Shown here: positions 55,482 to 64,000 of the stretch, one piece after another
How positions within the stretch are numbered: the first letter of the stretch is position 1
Layout of the letters: the number at the start of each line of letters is the position of its first letter
Assembly (NCBI RefSeq): GCF_027921845.1
Contig: NZ_BSEN01000015.1
Span: forward strand, 754,636 to 818,635
DNA length: 64,000 nt
Direction: 5' to 3'
Origin: Leifsonia poae
GTDB taxonomy: Bacteria; Actinomycetota; Actinomycetes; Actinomycetales; Microbacteriaceae
Translations under genes and position numbers: made by a program
Notes under the pieces: model-generated
The model's input: only the letters and a program-made list of their open reading frames with translations
The model's database searches: none
What the model was told of the DNA's origin: nothing

Positions 55482-57527
55482 CTATCGACTGGCGAGTCGT
55501 TCATGGATGGCCCCAGCAAGGGTGGGGCCGACACCGCGCACCTCGGCGATCTCGTCGACGCTCGCCTTCCTCAGCTGGGCGACGGAGCCGAAGTGCTTGA
55601 GCAGCTCCTTCACCCGGGACGGCCCGAGACCGGGGATCTCGCCGAGCACCGACCCGATGTCGCGCTTGCGCCGTGCGCGCTGGTACGTGATGGCGAAGCG
55701 GTGCGCCTCGTCTCGGATGCGCTGGATCAGGAAGAGCGCATCGCTGTTGCGCGGCAGGATGACCGGGAAGTCGGAGTCGGGGAGCCAGAGCTCCTCGAGT
55801 CGCTTCGCGATGCCCACGAGCTGGATGCCCTGCACCCCTGACTCCTCGAGCGCGCGCCGCGCCGCCGCGACCTGCGGCTGGCCGCCGTCGACGATCAGCA
55901 GATTGGGCGGGTAGGAGAACTTCTTGCGCCGCTTCTCGGCCGCCTCCTGGAGCTCGGCGTCGATGTCGATCGTCGGGTCGTCGCCCGCGTCGTCGTCGCC
56001 CGCGCCGTCCGCGCCGGCGTCGATCGCCGACGCACCGTTCGCCGACGCACCGTTCGCCGACGCACCGTTCGCCGACGCACCGATCGCCTCCTGGGCCTCC
56101 AGCGCCGGGTCTTTGAGGTAGGCGAGCCGGCGCGTGATCACCTGGTGGATCGACTCGGTGTCGTCCGTCGACTCCGGGATGCTGAAGCGCCGGTACTGGT
56201 CTTTGCGCGGGAGGCCGTCTTCGAACACGACCATCGAGGCGACGATGTTGGTGCCGCTGAGGTGCGAGACGTCGTAGCACTCCATCCGCAGGGGCGCGTC
56301 GGGCATGCCCAGCGCATCCTGGATGTCGTTGAGCGCCTTCGAGCGCGCGACGAAGTCAGAGCTGCGGCGGGTCTTGTAGAGGATGAGCGCGTTCTTCGCG
56401 TTCATCTCCACGGTCTGCACGAGCGCGGCCTTGTCACCGCGCTGGGCCACCCGCAGCGCGACCTTGCCGCTGAGGGCACCGCGCGGCGAGGCGGGATCGC
56501 CGATCTCGTGCCGACGCGCGGTGAGCCACTGCTCCAGTTCGGCGGCGTCCTCGGGGAGCTCGGGAACGAGGATCTCGCGGGGCGGGGCGTCCGAGCCCTC
56601 GTAGGCGTTCTGCACGACGGTCTCGACCAGGTCGCCGAGCTCGACGTCGAGTTCCTTGTCGACCACCCAGCTGCGCACACCGCGGATCCGGCCGCCGCGC
56701 ACGATGAACTGCTGCACGGCGGCGGCCAGCTCGTCGTGGGCGATGCCGAAGACATCCGCGTCGACGTTGTCGGGCAGCACGACCGCGCTCTTGCCCATCG
56801 CGGCCTCCAGGGCCTGGATGGCGTCGCGATGGCGGGCGGCGGCCTCGTAGTCCTGCGTGCTCGCGGCTTCGCGCATCCGCTCGTTGAGGGCGCGGATGTA
56901 TTTGGTGTCGTTGCCCGCCATGAACGAGACGAAGTCCTCGGCGAGTTCGCGGTGCTCCTCCGGGCTGACCCGGCCGACGCAGGGTGCGGCGCACTTGCCG
57001 ATGTCGCCGAGCAGGCAGGGCCGGCCGGTGAGCTCGGCGCGACGGTAGACGCCGTCGGAGCAGCTCCGCACGGGGAACGCCTTCAGCATCAGGTCGACAG
57101 TGTCGCGGATCGCCCAGACCTTCGTGTACGGGCCGAAGTACCGCGCGTCCTTGATGCCGCGATTGCGGGTCACCATGACGCGCGGGATGCGGTCCCCCAA
57201 CGTCACCGCCAGGTACGGATACGACTTGTCGTCGCGGAACTGCACGTTGAACGGCGGGTTGAACTCTTTGATCCAGGTGTACTCGAGCTGCAGGGCCTCG
57301 AACTCGCTCGCGACGACCGTCCACTCAACCGAGGCAGCGGTGGTGACCATGCGCCTGGTGCGGTCGTGCAGGCTCCGCAGCGGCTGGAAGTAGTTGCTCA
57401 GCCGCGCACGCAGGTTCTTGGCCTTGCCGACGTAGAGCACACGCCGATTCGGATCACGGAAGCGATAGACGCCGGGCTGTGTGGGGATCTCCCCGGCCTT
57501 CGGCCGGTAACTGACGGTGTCTGCCAC
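55482..57527 (-). CDS. uvrC: Excinuclease ABC subunit UvrC
   Basis: 681 aa. GIY-YIG nuclease domain at the start ([20 protein letters not shown]), UVR domain near 205-240, RNase H-like nuclease ([30 protein letters not shown]), and C-terminal HhH ([19 protein letters not shown]). An Ala/Gly/Ser/Asn repeat near residues 482-501 is inserted inside the nuclease domain. It cuts DNA on both sides of a lesion. GTG start 9 bp after uvrA. Confidence 0.97.
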   Translation of the reverse strand: MADTVSYRPKAGEIPTQPGVYRFRDPNRRVLYVGKAKNLRARLSNYFQPLRSLHDRTRRMVTTAASVEWTVVASEFEALQLEYTWIKEFNPPFNVQFRDDKSYPYLAVTLGDRIPRVMVTRNRGIKDARYFGPYTKVWAIRDTVDLMLKAFPVRSCSDGVYRRAELTGRPCLLGDIGKCAAPCVGRVSPEEHRELAEDFVSFMAGNDTKYIRALNERMREAASTQDYEAAARHRDAIQALEAAMGKSAVVLPDNVDADVFGIAHDELAAAVQQFIVRGGRIRGVRSWVVDKELDVELGDLVETVVQNAYEGSDAPPREILVPELPEDAAELEQWLTARRHEIGDPASPRGALSGKVALRVAQRGDKAALVQTVEMNAKNALILYKTRRSSDFVARSKALNDIQDALGMPDAPLRMECYDVSHLSGTNIVASMVVFEDGLPRKDQYRRFSIPESTDDTESIHQVITRRLAYLKDPALEAQEAIGASANGASANGASANGASAIDAGADGAGDDDAGDDPTIDIDAELQEAAEKRRKKFSYPPNLLIVDGGQPQVAAARRALEESGVQGIQLVGIAKRLEELWLPDSDFPVILPRNSDALFLIQRIRDEAHRFAITYQRARRKRDIGSVLGEIPGLGPSRVKELLKHFGSVAQLRKASVDEIAEVRGVGPTLAGAIHERLASR
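56026..56085 (-). repeat. 15-bp tandem repeat inside uvrC
   Basis: Four 15-bp units GCCGACGCACCGTTC (the last with one change), each coding five residues G-A-S-A-N. In frame, so UvrC stays whole. Confidence 0.85.
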
Positions 57528-57536
57528 GCGGGTATC

Positions 57537-60422
57537 CTACGCAGCGCCCCGGGCGCTCTCCGCCCCCTGCAGGATCTCCTTGAGGAAGTAGCCCGTGTGG
57601 CTGCCCTTGGCGTCCGCGACCTGCTCCGGCGTGCCCGTCGCGATCACCTGGCCGCCGCCGGCGCCGCCTTCCGGACCCATGTCGATGATCCAGTCGGCCG
57701 ACTTGATCACATCGAGGTTGTGCTCGATGCAGATCACCGTGTTGCCCTTGTCGAGCAGCCCGTTGAGCACGAGGAGCAGCTTGCGCACGTCTTCGAAGTG
57801 GAGACCGGTGGTGGGCTCGTCGAGCACGTAGACGCTGCGTCCGTTCGATCGACGCTGCAGCTCCGTGGCCAGCTTCACACGCTGCGCCTCGCCGCCGGAG
57901 AGCGTCGTGGCGCTCTGGCCGAGCCGCACGTAGCCGAGGCCGACGTCGACCAGCGTCTGCAGATACCGGTGGATCGCCGAGATCGGCTTGAAGAACTCCG
58001 CCGCCTCGCTGATCGGCATGTCGAGCACCTCTGCGATGTTCTTGCCCTTGTAGTGCACGGCCAGCGTGTCGCGGTTGTAGCGCGCTCCCCCGCAGACCTC
58101 GCACGCGACGTACACGTCGGGGAGGAAGTTCATCTCGATCTTGATCGTGCCGTCACCCGAGCACGCCTCGCAGCGCCCGCCCTTGACGTTGAAGCTGAAC
58201 CGACCGGGCAGATAGCCGCGGGTCTTGGCCTCGATCGTCTCCGAGAACAGGGTGCGGATGCGGTCGAACACACCGGTGTAGGTCGCCGGGTTCGAGCGCG
58301 GGGTGCGGCCGATCGGCGCCTGGTCGACGTGCACGACCTTGTCGAGGTTGTCGAGACCGGTGACGGTCTTGTGCTTGCCCGGCAGCTTGCGGGCGCCGTT
58401 GAGCTTGTTCGCGAGCACGCGGTAGAGGATGTCGTTGACGAGCGACGACTTGCCCGAACCGCTCACGCCGGTGACGGCGACGAAGGTGCCGAGCGGGAAG
58501 TCGACCGTCACCTTCTTGAGATTGTTGGCCTCGGCGCCGACCACCGAGATCATGCGCTTCTTGTCGATCTTGCGCCGCTTCGAGGGGATGTCGATCTCTT
58601 TGCGACCCGCCAGGTAGTCGCCCGTGAGCGACTTGGTGTTCGCGAGCAGGTCGTCGTACGAACCGGAGTGGACCACATGGCCGCCGTTGACTCCCGCGCC
58701 GGGGCCGATGTCGACGATCCAGTCCGCCGTGCGGATGGTGTCTTCATCGTGCTCGACCACGATGAGCGTGTTGCCCAGGTCACGCAATGCGACCAGCGTG
58801 TCGATGAGCCGGCGGTTGTCGCGCTGGTGCAGGCCGATGCTGGGCTCGTCGAGCACGTAGAGCACGCCGGTGAGGCCCGACCCGATCTGGGTCGCGAGCC
58901 GGATGCGCTGCGCCTCGCCTCCGGAGAGGGTCGCCGCGGCGCGCGACAGGTTGAGGTAGTTGAGCCCGACCTGGATCAGGAAGTCGAGACGCACCTTGAT
59001 CTCGCGCAGCACCTGCGCGGCGATCTTCTCCTCGCGCTCGGTGAGGTGCAGCTTGTCCATGAAGCCACGGGCGTCGCTGAGGCTCAGCTCCGCCGCGTCG
59101 GCGATGCTCGCGCCGTGCACGAGAACCGCGAGGACCTCCGGCTTGAGCCGCTTGCCGCCGCACACCGGGCACGGCACCTCACGAAGGTACTCGGCCCAGC
59201 GGGCGCGCTGCGTGTCGGTCTCGGCCTGCAGGTACTGGCGCTCGATGTAGGGGACGACGCCTTCGAACCCCGAGGTGTAGCTCATCTCGCGGCCGTAGCG
59301 GTTCTTCCACTTGACCTTGACCTCGAAGTTGTCGCCGCGCATCACGGCTTCGCGCACCTGCGGGCTGAGCTTGCGCCACGGGGTCTTGAGCGAGAACTTG
59401 AGGTCGCGGGCGAGGCCGTCGAGCAGCTTCTCGTAGTAGTTGAAGAGCCCCTTGCCCTGGGTGGTCCAGGGGATGATGACGCCTTCGGCGATGCTCAGGT
59501 CGTCGTCGCCGAGCAGCAGATCCTCGTCGACCGACATGCGCGTGCCGAGGCCGGAGCACTCGGGGCACGCACCGAACGGCGCGTTGAACGAGAAGGTGCG
59601 CGGCTCGATCTCGGTGAGCTGGATGGGGTGGTTATTGGGGCACGACAGCTTCTCGCTGAACGTGCGCCACGCGTCCGGGCCCTCTTCGTCGACGAAGTTG
59701 ATCTGGACCAGGCCGTCGGTGAGACGGAGTGCCGTCTCGAGCGAGTCCGTGAGACGGGTCAGCAGCTCGGGCCCGGCGACCAGGCGGTCGACCACGACGG
59801 AGATGTCGTGCTTGTACTGCTTCTTCAGCACGGGCGGATCGCTGAGCTGGATCTGCTCGCCGTCGACGATCGCACGCGAGTATCCGCTCGCCGCGAGTTC
59901 CTTGAAGAGGTCGACGAACTCGCCCTTCTTCTGCGAGACGACCGGGCTGAGCACCTGATAACGGGTGCCGGGCTCGAGCTCCATGAGCTGGTCGGCGATC
60001 TGCTGCACGGTCTGCCGCTGGATGGGCTCGCCGCAGATCGGGCAGTGCGGAACACCGATGCGCGCCCAGAGCAGACGCATGTAGTCGTAGATCTCGGTGA
60101 TGGTGCCGACGGTCGACCGCGGGTTGCGGTTGGTGGACTTCTGGTCGATCGACACCGCCGGGCTGAGGCCCTCGATGAAGTCGACGTCGGGCCGGTCGAC
60201 CTGGCCCAGGAACTGACGCGCATATGCGGACAGCGACTCGACGTAGCGGCGCTGCCCCTCCGCGAAGATCGTGTCGAAGGCGAGGGACGACTTGCCCGAG
60301 CCCGACAGGCCCGTGAAGACGACCAGCGAATCGCGCGGGATCTCGAGGTCGACATTGTGCAGATTGTGCACGCGTGCGCCCCGGACGCTGAGGTGGGATC
60401 CGGTCACCTTACTGATACTCAC
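57537..60422 (-). CDS. uvrA: Excinuclease ABC subunit UvrA
   Basis: 961 aa. Two ABC domains (Walker [12 protein letters not shown] at about 36-46 and [15 protein letters not shown] near residue 640), zinc sites at CPICGEP and [14 protein letters not shown] / C-E-V-C-G-G, and signatures L-S-G-G-E-A-Q-R. It recognises damaged DNA and loads UvrB. GTG start with GGAG upstream; SOS box 57 bp upstream. First gene of uvrA-uvrC-rapZ-whiA. Confidence 0.97.
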   Translation of the reverse strand: MSISKVTGSHLSVRGARVHNLHNVDLEIPRDSLVVFTGLSGSGKSSLAFDTIFAEGQRRYVESLSAYARQFLGQVDRPDVDFIEGLSPAVSIDQKSTNRNPRSTVGTITEIYDYMRLLWARIGVPHCPICGEPIQRQTVQQIADQLMELEPGTRYQVLSPVVSQKKGEFVDLFKELAASGYSRAIVDGEQIQLSDPPVLKKQYKHDISVVVDRLVAGPELLTRLTDSLETALRLTDGLVQINFVDEEGPDAWRTFSEKLSCPNNHPIQLTEIEPRTFSFNAPFGACPECSGLGTRMSVDEDLLLGDDDLSIAEGVIIPWTTQGKGLFNYYEKLLDGLARDLKFSLKTPWRKLSPQVREAVMRGDNFEVKVKWKNRYGREMSYTSGFEGVVPYIERQYLQAETDTQRARWAEYLREVPCPVCGGKRLKPEVLAVLVHGASIADAAELSLSDARGFMDKLHLTEREEKIAAQVLREIKVRLDFLIQVGLNYLNLSRAAATLSGGEAQRIRLATQIGSGLTGVLYVLDEPSIGLHQRDNRRLIDTLVALRDLGNTLIVVEHDEDTIRTADWIVDIGPGAGVNGGHVVHSGSYDDLLANTKSLTGDYLAGRKEIDIPSKRRKIDKKRMISVVGAEANNLKKVTVDFPLGTFVAVTGVSGSGKSSLVNDILYRVLANKLNGARKLPGKHKTVTGLDNLDKVVHVDQAPIGRTPRSNPATYTGVFDRIRTLFSETIEAKTRGYLPGRFSFNVKGGRCEACSGDGTIKIEMNFLPDVYVACEVCGGARYNRDTLAVHYKGKNIAEVLDMPISEAAEFFKPISAIHRYLQTLVDVGLGYVRLGQSATTLSGGEAQRVKLATELQRRSNGRSVYVLDEPTTGLHFEDVRKLLLVLNGLLDKGNTVICIEHNLDVIKSADWIIDMGPEGGAGGGQVIATGTPEQVADAKGSHTGYFLKEILQGAESARGAA

Positions 60423-60478
60423 TCGATCAATTCTCCGCTAGTTGTGGGTGGTGCCTGGCCGTGTTCGCCGAGCGCGCA

Positions 60479-60494
60479 TCGAAGATATGTTCGA
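60479..60494. promoter_or_regulatory. LexA SOS box of uvrA
   Basis: TCGAACATATCTTCGA on the minus strand matches the LexA consensus with one change in the right half. A TAGAAT -10 element (minus strand 60500-60495) adjoins it. Confidence 0.8.
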
Positions 60495-60566
60495 TTCTAA
60501 CCGATGGGGCGCACACGGGACCCCGGGCACGCGGCGAGTCTATGCCGCACCACCGACATTGCAAGG

Positions 60567-61163
60567 TCAGTCCCGGGGCCTCCGGAGGAGCGGACCCGCG
60601 AGCGCGATCACCAGGACCACGAGAGCCGCCGCCGAGACCGCCGCCAGCCAGAGCACGGATGCCCGCGAGAACGCCGTCGTCAGCGCCAGCGCACCGGCAG
60701 CGACGAGCTGCACCGGCGCCTGGATCAGCAGGAAGCGCCGCGCACTCGGCCACAGTGACGCCGGATGGACGAGGGCGCGCGGGCTCACCACGAGCATCCA
60801 CGACGCGAGCACGTGAAGCGCGTGCGCGCCCGCGATCAGCACGTAGGGTCGCCAGTCACCCACGGACTGATCGCGGAGGAGCACCGTGAACGCCAGGAGC
60901 CCGATGAGGAACCACGCGGTCAGCCAGCGCGGCATCGCGATCGCGAGCGCCGCGAGCACGAGGGCGACAGCCACCCACTGGGTCTCGGCCTCCGCCAGGC
61001 AGAGCGCGACGGCGACGGCACCGAAGGCCACGCGCAACCACCAGCCGGGGAAGACGCGTCCGATCCCGAGCGCGGATTCCACCGCGACCGCGTCGCCGGC
61101 CCGCGGCGCAGCCGGCGCATCCAGCGTGCCCGGAACGACAGGGCCGTCCGTCGCGCGGGTCAT
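60567..61163 (-). CDS. Membrane protein in the MoxR operon
   Basis: 198 aa from ATG 61163, which overlaps the DUF58 stop by ATGA. About five hydrophobic segments between residues 35 and 190 (for example WLRVAFGAVAVALCLAEA and LAAVSAAALVVLVIALAG). Family not recognised. Translational coupling suggests it works with MoxR and DUF58. Confidence 0.65.
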   Translation of the reverse strand: MTRATDGPVVPGTLDAPAAPRAGDAVAVESALGIGRVFPGWWLRVAFGAVAVALCLAEAETQWVAVALVLAALAIAMPRWLTAWFLIGLLAFTVLLRDQSVGDWRPYVLIAGAHALHVLASWMLVVSPRALVHPASLWPSARRFLLIQAPVQLVAAGALALTTAFSRASVLWLAAVSAAALVVLVIALAGPLLRRPRD

Positions 61164-62497
61164 CGCGGCCGCCTGGGCATGCTCAGCTCGCGGAGCCGCG
61201 CACCACGGGTGTCGCCCGCCTCGTCCTGCCATCGCATCACGTCGATGCCGCCGGCCGCGAGCCTCCGGAACCGCAGTGTGCGCTCCAGCTCGACCACCCG
61301 GAGCGCCACGCGGTCGCGCGGAGTGAGATCCGAGGTGAGCCGGTCCGGAAGCGTGTCGACGGCGATCACCCGATGCCCTGCCGCGCGCCAGACGAGGGCG
61401 AGGCCGAGGGCCTGCTCGTCGAGGAACGTCGACAGCACGAAGACGAGCGCGCCCGGTGCGAGCACGGGTGCGCGGACGCGCTCCGTGGCGATTCCGCGCG
61501 GCCCGGTCTGGGCGACGGCGCGGAGCACGCGCTGAAGATGCCGGGAACCCGAGCGCGGGGGGATCCCCCGGCGGGCGTCCGCCAGGTCGTCGAACCCGAC
61601 CCGGTCGCCGGCCGCCGCGTACGCGCTCGCCAGGCTGGCCGCCGCCTCGCGGGCGAGATCCTGCGAGCCGATGCCGGGGCGGGGGTACGCCGCCGCCCAG
61701 TCCGCGACCCGGCCCGTGAGGTCGTCGCGGCTGTCGATGACGAACTGGATCGCCGCATCCGACGTCGCCATCGTGCGCCTGACGTAGAGCTCCCCCGGCG
61801 TCTGCGCCCGCCGCGCTGTCGCCTTCCAGTCGATGCGTCGCAGGCGATCCCCGGCCGCGAACAGCCCGACGTCGCGGAACTCGCCGCCGTCCCCGGGGCG
61901 TGCCGAATCGTGTGGTCCGGTGAGCCCGATCAGGCGCGACGGGAGCGGCAGGCTGCGTACGGCCCGCACGCGCGGCGCCACGACGCGTTCCGCCGTGACG
62001 GGTGGTGTCGGCTCCGTGACGATCGCGGCATCGGCGCCGATCATCCTGGTCTCGACGGAGACCAGGCGCTGAGGGCCGGAATGCCCCGCTGTCAGGGTTC
62101 CCGTGAGGCGCTCGGCACGGCGACGGGACACCACCGCGTCGATCGGCGGCTGCCCCCTCAGCGAGATCCGAAGCTCCACCGCGTCGGCTCCGGCATCCGA
62201 CGTCGCCTCGACCGTCGAGGTCAGCCGAGCCCCGCCGGCCGCGTCCACCCTCGCCGAGACACCGACCCGCGCCTGCTCCCCTGGACGTCGATCCCAGGCG
62301 ATCGCGGCGGACACGAGCAGCGGGATGCCGACGAGCGCCAGATCGACGCGCGACGCGAAGAACCCGGCGGCGGCGCAGACGACGCCGACCACGACCGCCG
62401 CGGCGACGGCCGGGCTGAGGTTCCAGCGCGCTGTGAACCAGGTCAGCCGGCGCGCTCGCGCGGCGTCCGCCTGCTCCTCCGCCTGCTCTCCGGTCAC
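61160..62497 (-). CDS. DUF58 domain protein
   Basis: 445 aa. Two N-terminal hydrophobic segments (about 28-47 and 49-66), and the DUF58 hallmark RPGDGGEFRDVGLFAAGDRLRRIDWKATARR (about 208-238). The rest is von Willebrand A-like (FVIDSRDDLTG). DUF58 proteins are typical partners of MoxR ATPases in assembling protein complexes. Start overlaps the moxR stop by ATGA. Confidence 0.92.
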   Translation of the reverse strand: MTGEQAEEQADAARARRLTWFTARWNLSPAVAAAVVVGVVCAAAGFFASRVDLALVGIPLLVSAAIAWDRRPGEQARVGVSARVDAAGGARLTSTVEATSDAGADAVELRISLRGQPPIDAVVSRRRAERLTGTLTAGHSGPQRLVSVETRMIGADAAIVTEPTPPVTAERVVAPRVRAVRSLPLPSRLIGLTGPHDSARPGDGGEFRDVGLFAAGDRLRRIDWKATARRAQTPGELYVRRTMATSDAAIQFVIDSRDDLTGRVADWAAAYPRPGIGSQDLAREAAASLASAYAAAGDRVGFDDLADARRGIPPRSGSRHLQRVLRAVAQTGPRGIATERVRAPVLAPGALVFVLSTFLDEQALGLALVWRAAGHRVIAVDTLPDRLTSDLTPRDRVALRVVELERTLRFRRLAAGGIDVMRWQDEAGDTRGARLRELSMPRRPR

Positions 62498-63531
62498 ACC
62501 GTCGGTCCGTCCTGGCCGCTCGCCGTCACATGCGCTCGGGTTCCGACGACGGGCGGCCCGGCCACCGAGTTCACGACCTCGTCGACCACCTGCACGGCCT
62601 GCACACCGCTCGTCCAGGCCTGAACGGTGAGGGTGAGTCGATGGGCGAGCACGGCCCCGGCGACCGCCTTGACGTCGTCCGGGATCACGAAGTCGCGACC
62701 GGCCATGACGGCCCGCGCCCGCGCCACCAGCAGCAGTCCTTGCGAGCCGCGCGGCGACGCCCCGACCTCCACCGCCCGGTGCCGCCGCGTCGCCGTGGCG
62801 AGGGACACGCAGTACGCCGCGATGTCCGGGTCCACGTCGACCAGCTCGACGCCGGCCTGCATCGAGCGCAGGGTCGCCGCATCGATGACGGCGTCGACCG
62901 AGGCGCGCTCCTTCCGCCTGCCGACCCGCGCGAGCAGCACCCGGCGCTCCCCCTCCGGATCCGGGTAGCCCACGGCGAGGCGCACCATGAAGCGGTCGAG
63001 CTGCGCTTCAGGCAGAGCGTAGGTGCCCTCGTACTCGATCGGGTTCGACGTGGCCACGACGTGGAACGGCCGGGGCAGCGGGAAGCTGCGCCCTTCGACG
63101 GTCACCTGGCCCTCGGCCATCGCCTCGAGCAGCGCCGACTGCGTCTTGGGTGACGTGCGGTTGATCTCATCCGCCAGGAAGAGCCCCGTGAAGACAGGAC
63201 CGGGCCGGAACTCGAACGTGCCCGACGACGGCACATAAACGTACGAGCCGGTGATGTCGGCCGGGAGCAGGTCGGGCGTGCACTGCAGCCGGCGGAACTC
63301 GAGCCCGATCGCCGACGCGATGCTGCGGGCGGCCAGCGTCTTGCCGAGCCCTGGCACGTCTTCGAACAGCACGTGACCGCCGGCCAGGATGGTCGCCAGG
63401 GCCAGCTCCAGCGCGGGCCTCATGCCGACCACTACGGTCGACACGCGCTCGAGCACCTCTTCGCTGAGCCGGGCGATGTCCGCGACCGCCAGCGGCGTCG
63501 CGTCGTCGATCATCGTGTCGTCATCGGTCAT
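62494..63531 (-). CDS. moxR: MoxR-family AAA+ ATPase
   Basis: 345 aa. Walker A EDVPGLGKTLAAR (about 56-68), Walker B FLADEINRTSPKTQSALLEAM (about 117-137), sensor region VATSNPIEYEGTYALPEAQLDRF. MoxR ATPases act as chaperones with DUF58 partners. Start overlaps the preceding gene by ATGA. Confidence 0.95.
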   Translation of the reverse strand: MTDDDTMIDDATPLAVADIARLSEEVLERVSTVVVGMRPALELALATILAGGHVLFEDVPGLGKTLAARSIASAIGLEFRRLQCTPDLLPADITGSYVYVPSSGTFEFRPGPVFTGLFLADEINRTSPKTQSALLEAMAEGQVTVEGRSFPLPRPFHVVATSNPIEYEGTYALPEAQLDRFMVRLAVGYPDPEGERRVLLARVGRRKERASVDAVIDAATLRSMQAGVELVDVDPDIAAYCVSLATATRRHRAVEVGASPRGSQGLLLVARARAVMAGRDFVIPDDVKAVAGAVLAHRLTLTVQAWTSGVQAVQVVDEVVNSVAGPPVVGTRAHVTASGQDGPTV

Positions 63532-64000
63532 CGGGGTTCTCCTCGGGATGGGCTCGGGGTGGAGGGCGCGCCAGCGGCGGTCGGGACAGGGCCGGTCGGG
63601 ACAGGGCCGGTCGGGACAGGGCCGGTCGGATCGGGGCCGGTCGGATCGGGGCCGGTCGGGTCGGGGCCGGTCACGCCAGGGCCGACCGCGGCCACGCCCG
63701 CGTCAGCGGTGAGCGGGCCGGGACGAGCGGCGGCCAGCCGGTCGAGGCGATCGAGCACCGACGCGTAGGTGGCGCGACGGGGCAGCTCCGACGACCCGCG
63801 CCGGATGATGCGCAGCACGTCCGCACCGAGCACGCGCTCGATCTCGGCGCGGTCGCCCGGCGCATCGAGTTCGAGACCGTGCAGCTCGAGGGCCTGCGCG
63901 GTGAGGGTGCGCAGCCGTCGCACCGCCTCCGGCGCGACGGTGCCCCGGCGGGTGTGCAGCGCCCAGCCGAGCTGCACCACATCACGCCGCGATCCGTCCC
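63528..64000 (-). CDS. C-terminal part of a DUF4350-like protein (cut by window edge)
   Basis: The frame is open to the right edge, so the N-terminus is outside. Visible: DVVQLGWALHTRRG, then a helical segment AIERVLGADVLRIIRRG-like (EIERVLGADVLRIIRRGSSEL), and a tail of P-T-G-P repeats. Place at the head of a moxR-DUF58 operon and the shape of the helical segment fit the C-terminus of DUF4350 proteins; this is tentative. Confidence 0.45.
   Translation of the reverse strand, partial: DGSRRDVVQLGWALHTRRGTVAPEAVRRLRTLTAQALELHGLELDAPGDRAEIERVLGADVLRIIRRGSSELPRRATYASVLDRLDRLAAARPGPLTADAGVAAVGPGVTGPDPTGPDPTGPDPTGPVPTGPVPTGPVPTAAGAPSTPSPSRGEPR
63579..63668 (-). repeat. 15-bp tandem repeat in the DUF4350-like tail
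   Basis: Six 15-bp units (three GGTCGGGACAGGGCC, then three variants with GGATCGG or GGGTCGG) coding repeats of P-T-G-P-V and P-T-G-P-D. In frame. Confidence 0.85.

Noticed and set aside
56145-60500. Open frame of 1451 codons on the plus strand opposite uvrC and uvrA
   Set aside because: It is antisense to two certain genes, its translation is rich in Arg, Val, Asp and low-complexity runs, and it shows no domain. Such frames arise from G+C-rich third positions.
63579-63668. CRISPR or intergenic repeat
   Set aside because: Units are directly adjacent 15-bp repeats kept in the reading frame of a protein.

Overview
The window is high-GC actinobacterial DNA, most like the family Microbacteriaceae (Leifsonia, Microbacterium and relatives). 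The evidence is the lineage-typical gene set (RbpA, OpcA, WhiA, the ImuA'/ImuB/DnaE2 mutasome, a GT4-type glycogen synthase, DUF3097, DUF3099), many GTG starts, ATGA gene overlaps, and SOS boxes of the actinobacterial TCGAAC-N4-GTTCGA type. No rRNA, tRNA, prophage, insertion sequence or CRISPR array was seen. All recognised genes look intact except one cut by the right edge.

Layout. 0-2.6 kb: a DUF1707 membrane protein, and a TetR-type repressor divergent from a quinone-oxidoreductase-like gene across two inverted operators. 2.7-10.7 kb: DNA damage and stress genes: an SOS-controlled small protein, a DUF3097 protein, a cold-shock protein, a NUDIX hydrolase, and the SOS-controlled imuA'-imuB-dnaE2 operon. 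10.7-14.8 kb: AMP nucleosidase, a VIT1-like transporter, and a DEAD/DEAH helicase next to a 0.5-kb mosaic of palindromic repeats. 14.8-21.4 kb: SGNH hydrolase, D-Ala-D-Ala carboxypeptidase, SpoU-type rRNA methylase, sirtuin, histidine phosphatase, and a hydrolase/glycosyltransferase pair. 21.5-31.7 kb: trehalose synthase, an exonuclease, ribosomal protein L31 type B, an ABC ATPase, divergent glgA/glgC, serB, fabG and a SURF1 operon. 31.7-40.3 kb: an ABC-F protein, the suf Fe-S operon (with a Rieske protein, without sufS/sufU/sufR), and the heme A genes ctaA and ctaB. 40.6-48.8 kb: a pentose-phosphate operon tkt-tal-pgi-zwf-opcA-pgl. 48.9-53.4 kb: rbpA, secG, and the lower-glycolysis genes tpiA-pgk-gap, then sodA. 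53.5-60.5 kb: uvrA-uvrC-rapZ-whiA, led by an SOS box. 60.6-64 kb: a MoxR/DUF58 operon.

The genes form functional blocks. One is carbon metabolism: glycogen and trehalose, pentose phosphate and lower glycolysis. A second is respiratory cofactor assembly: SUF, heme A and SURF1. A third is an SOS-responsive set (translesion mutasome plus nucleotide excision repair). The observations most worth following up are: a stand-alone SOS-controlled small protein whose sequence resembles the C-terminal tail of ImuB; the palindromic mosaic at 12.37-12.86 kb with three equal-length 61-bp hairpin units showing paired changes; a second repeat family duplicated around a small membrane protein gene at 24.4-25.1 kb; the uvrA SOS box heading an operon that also carries rapZ and whiA but lacks the usual yvcK; and a recurrent TAnnnT-N6-start arrangement that suggests many leaderless transcripts.
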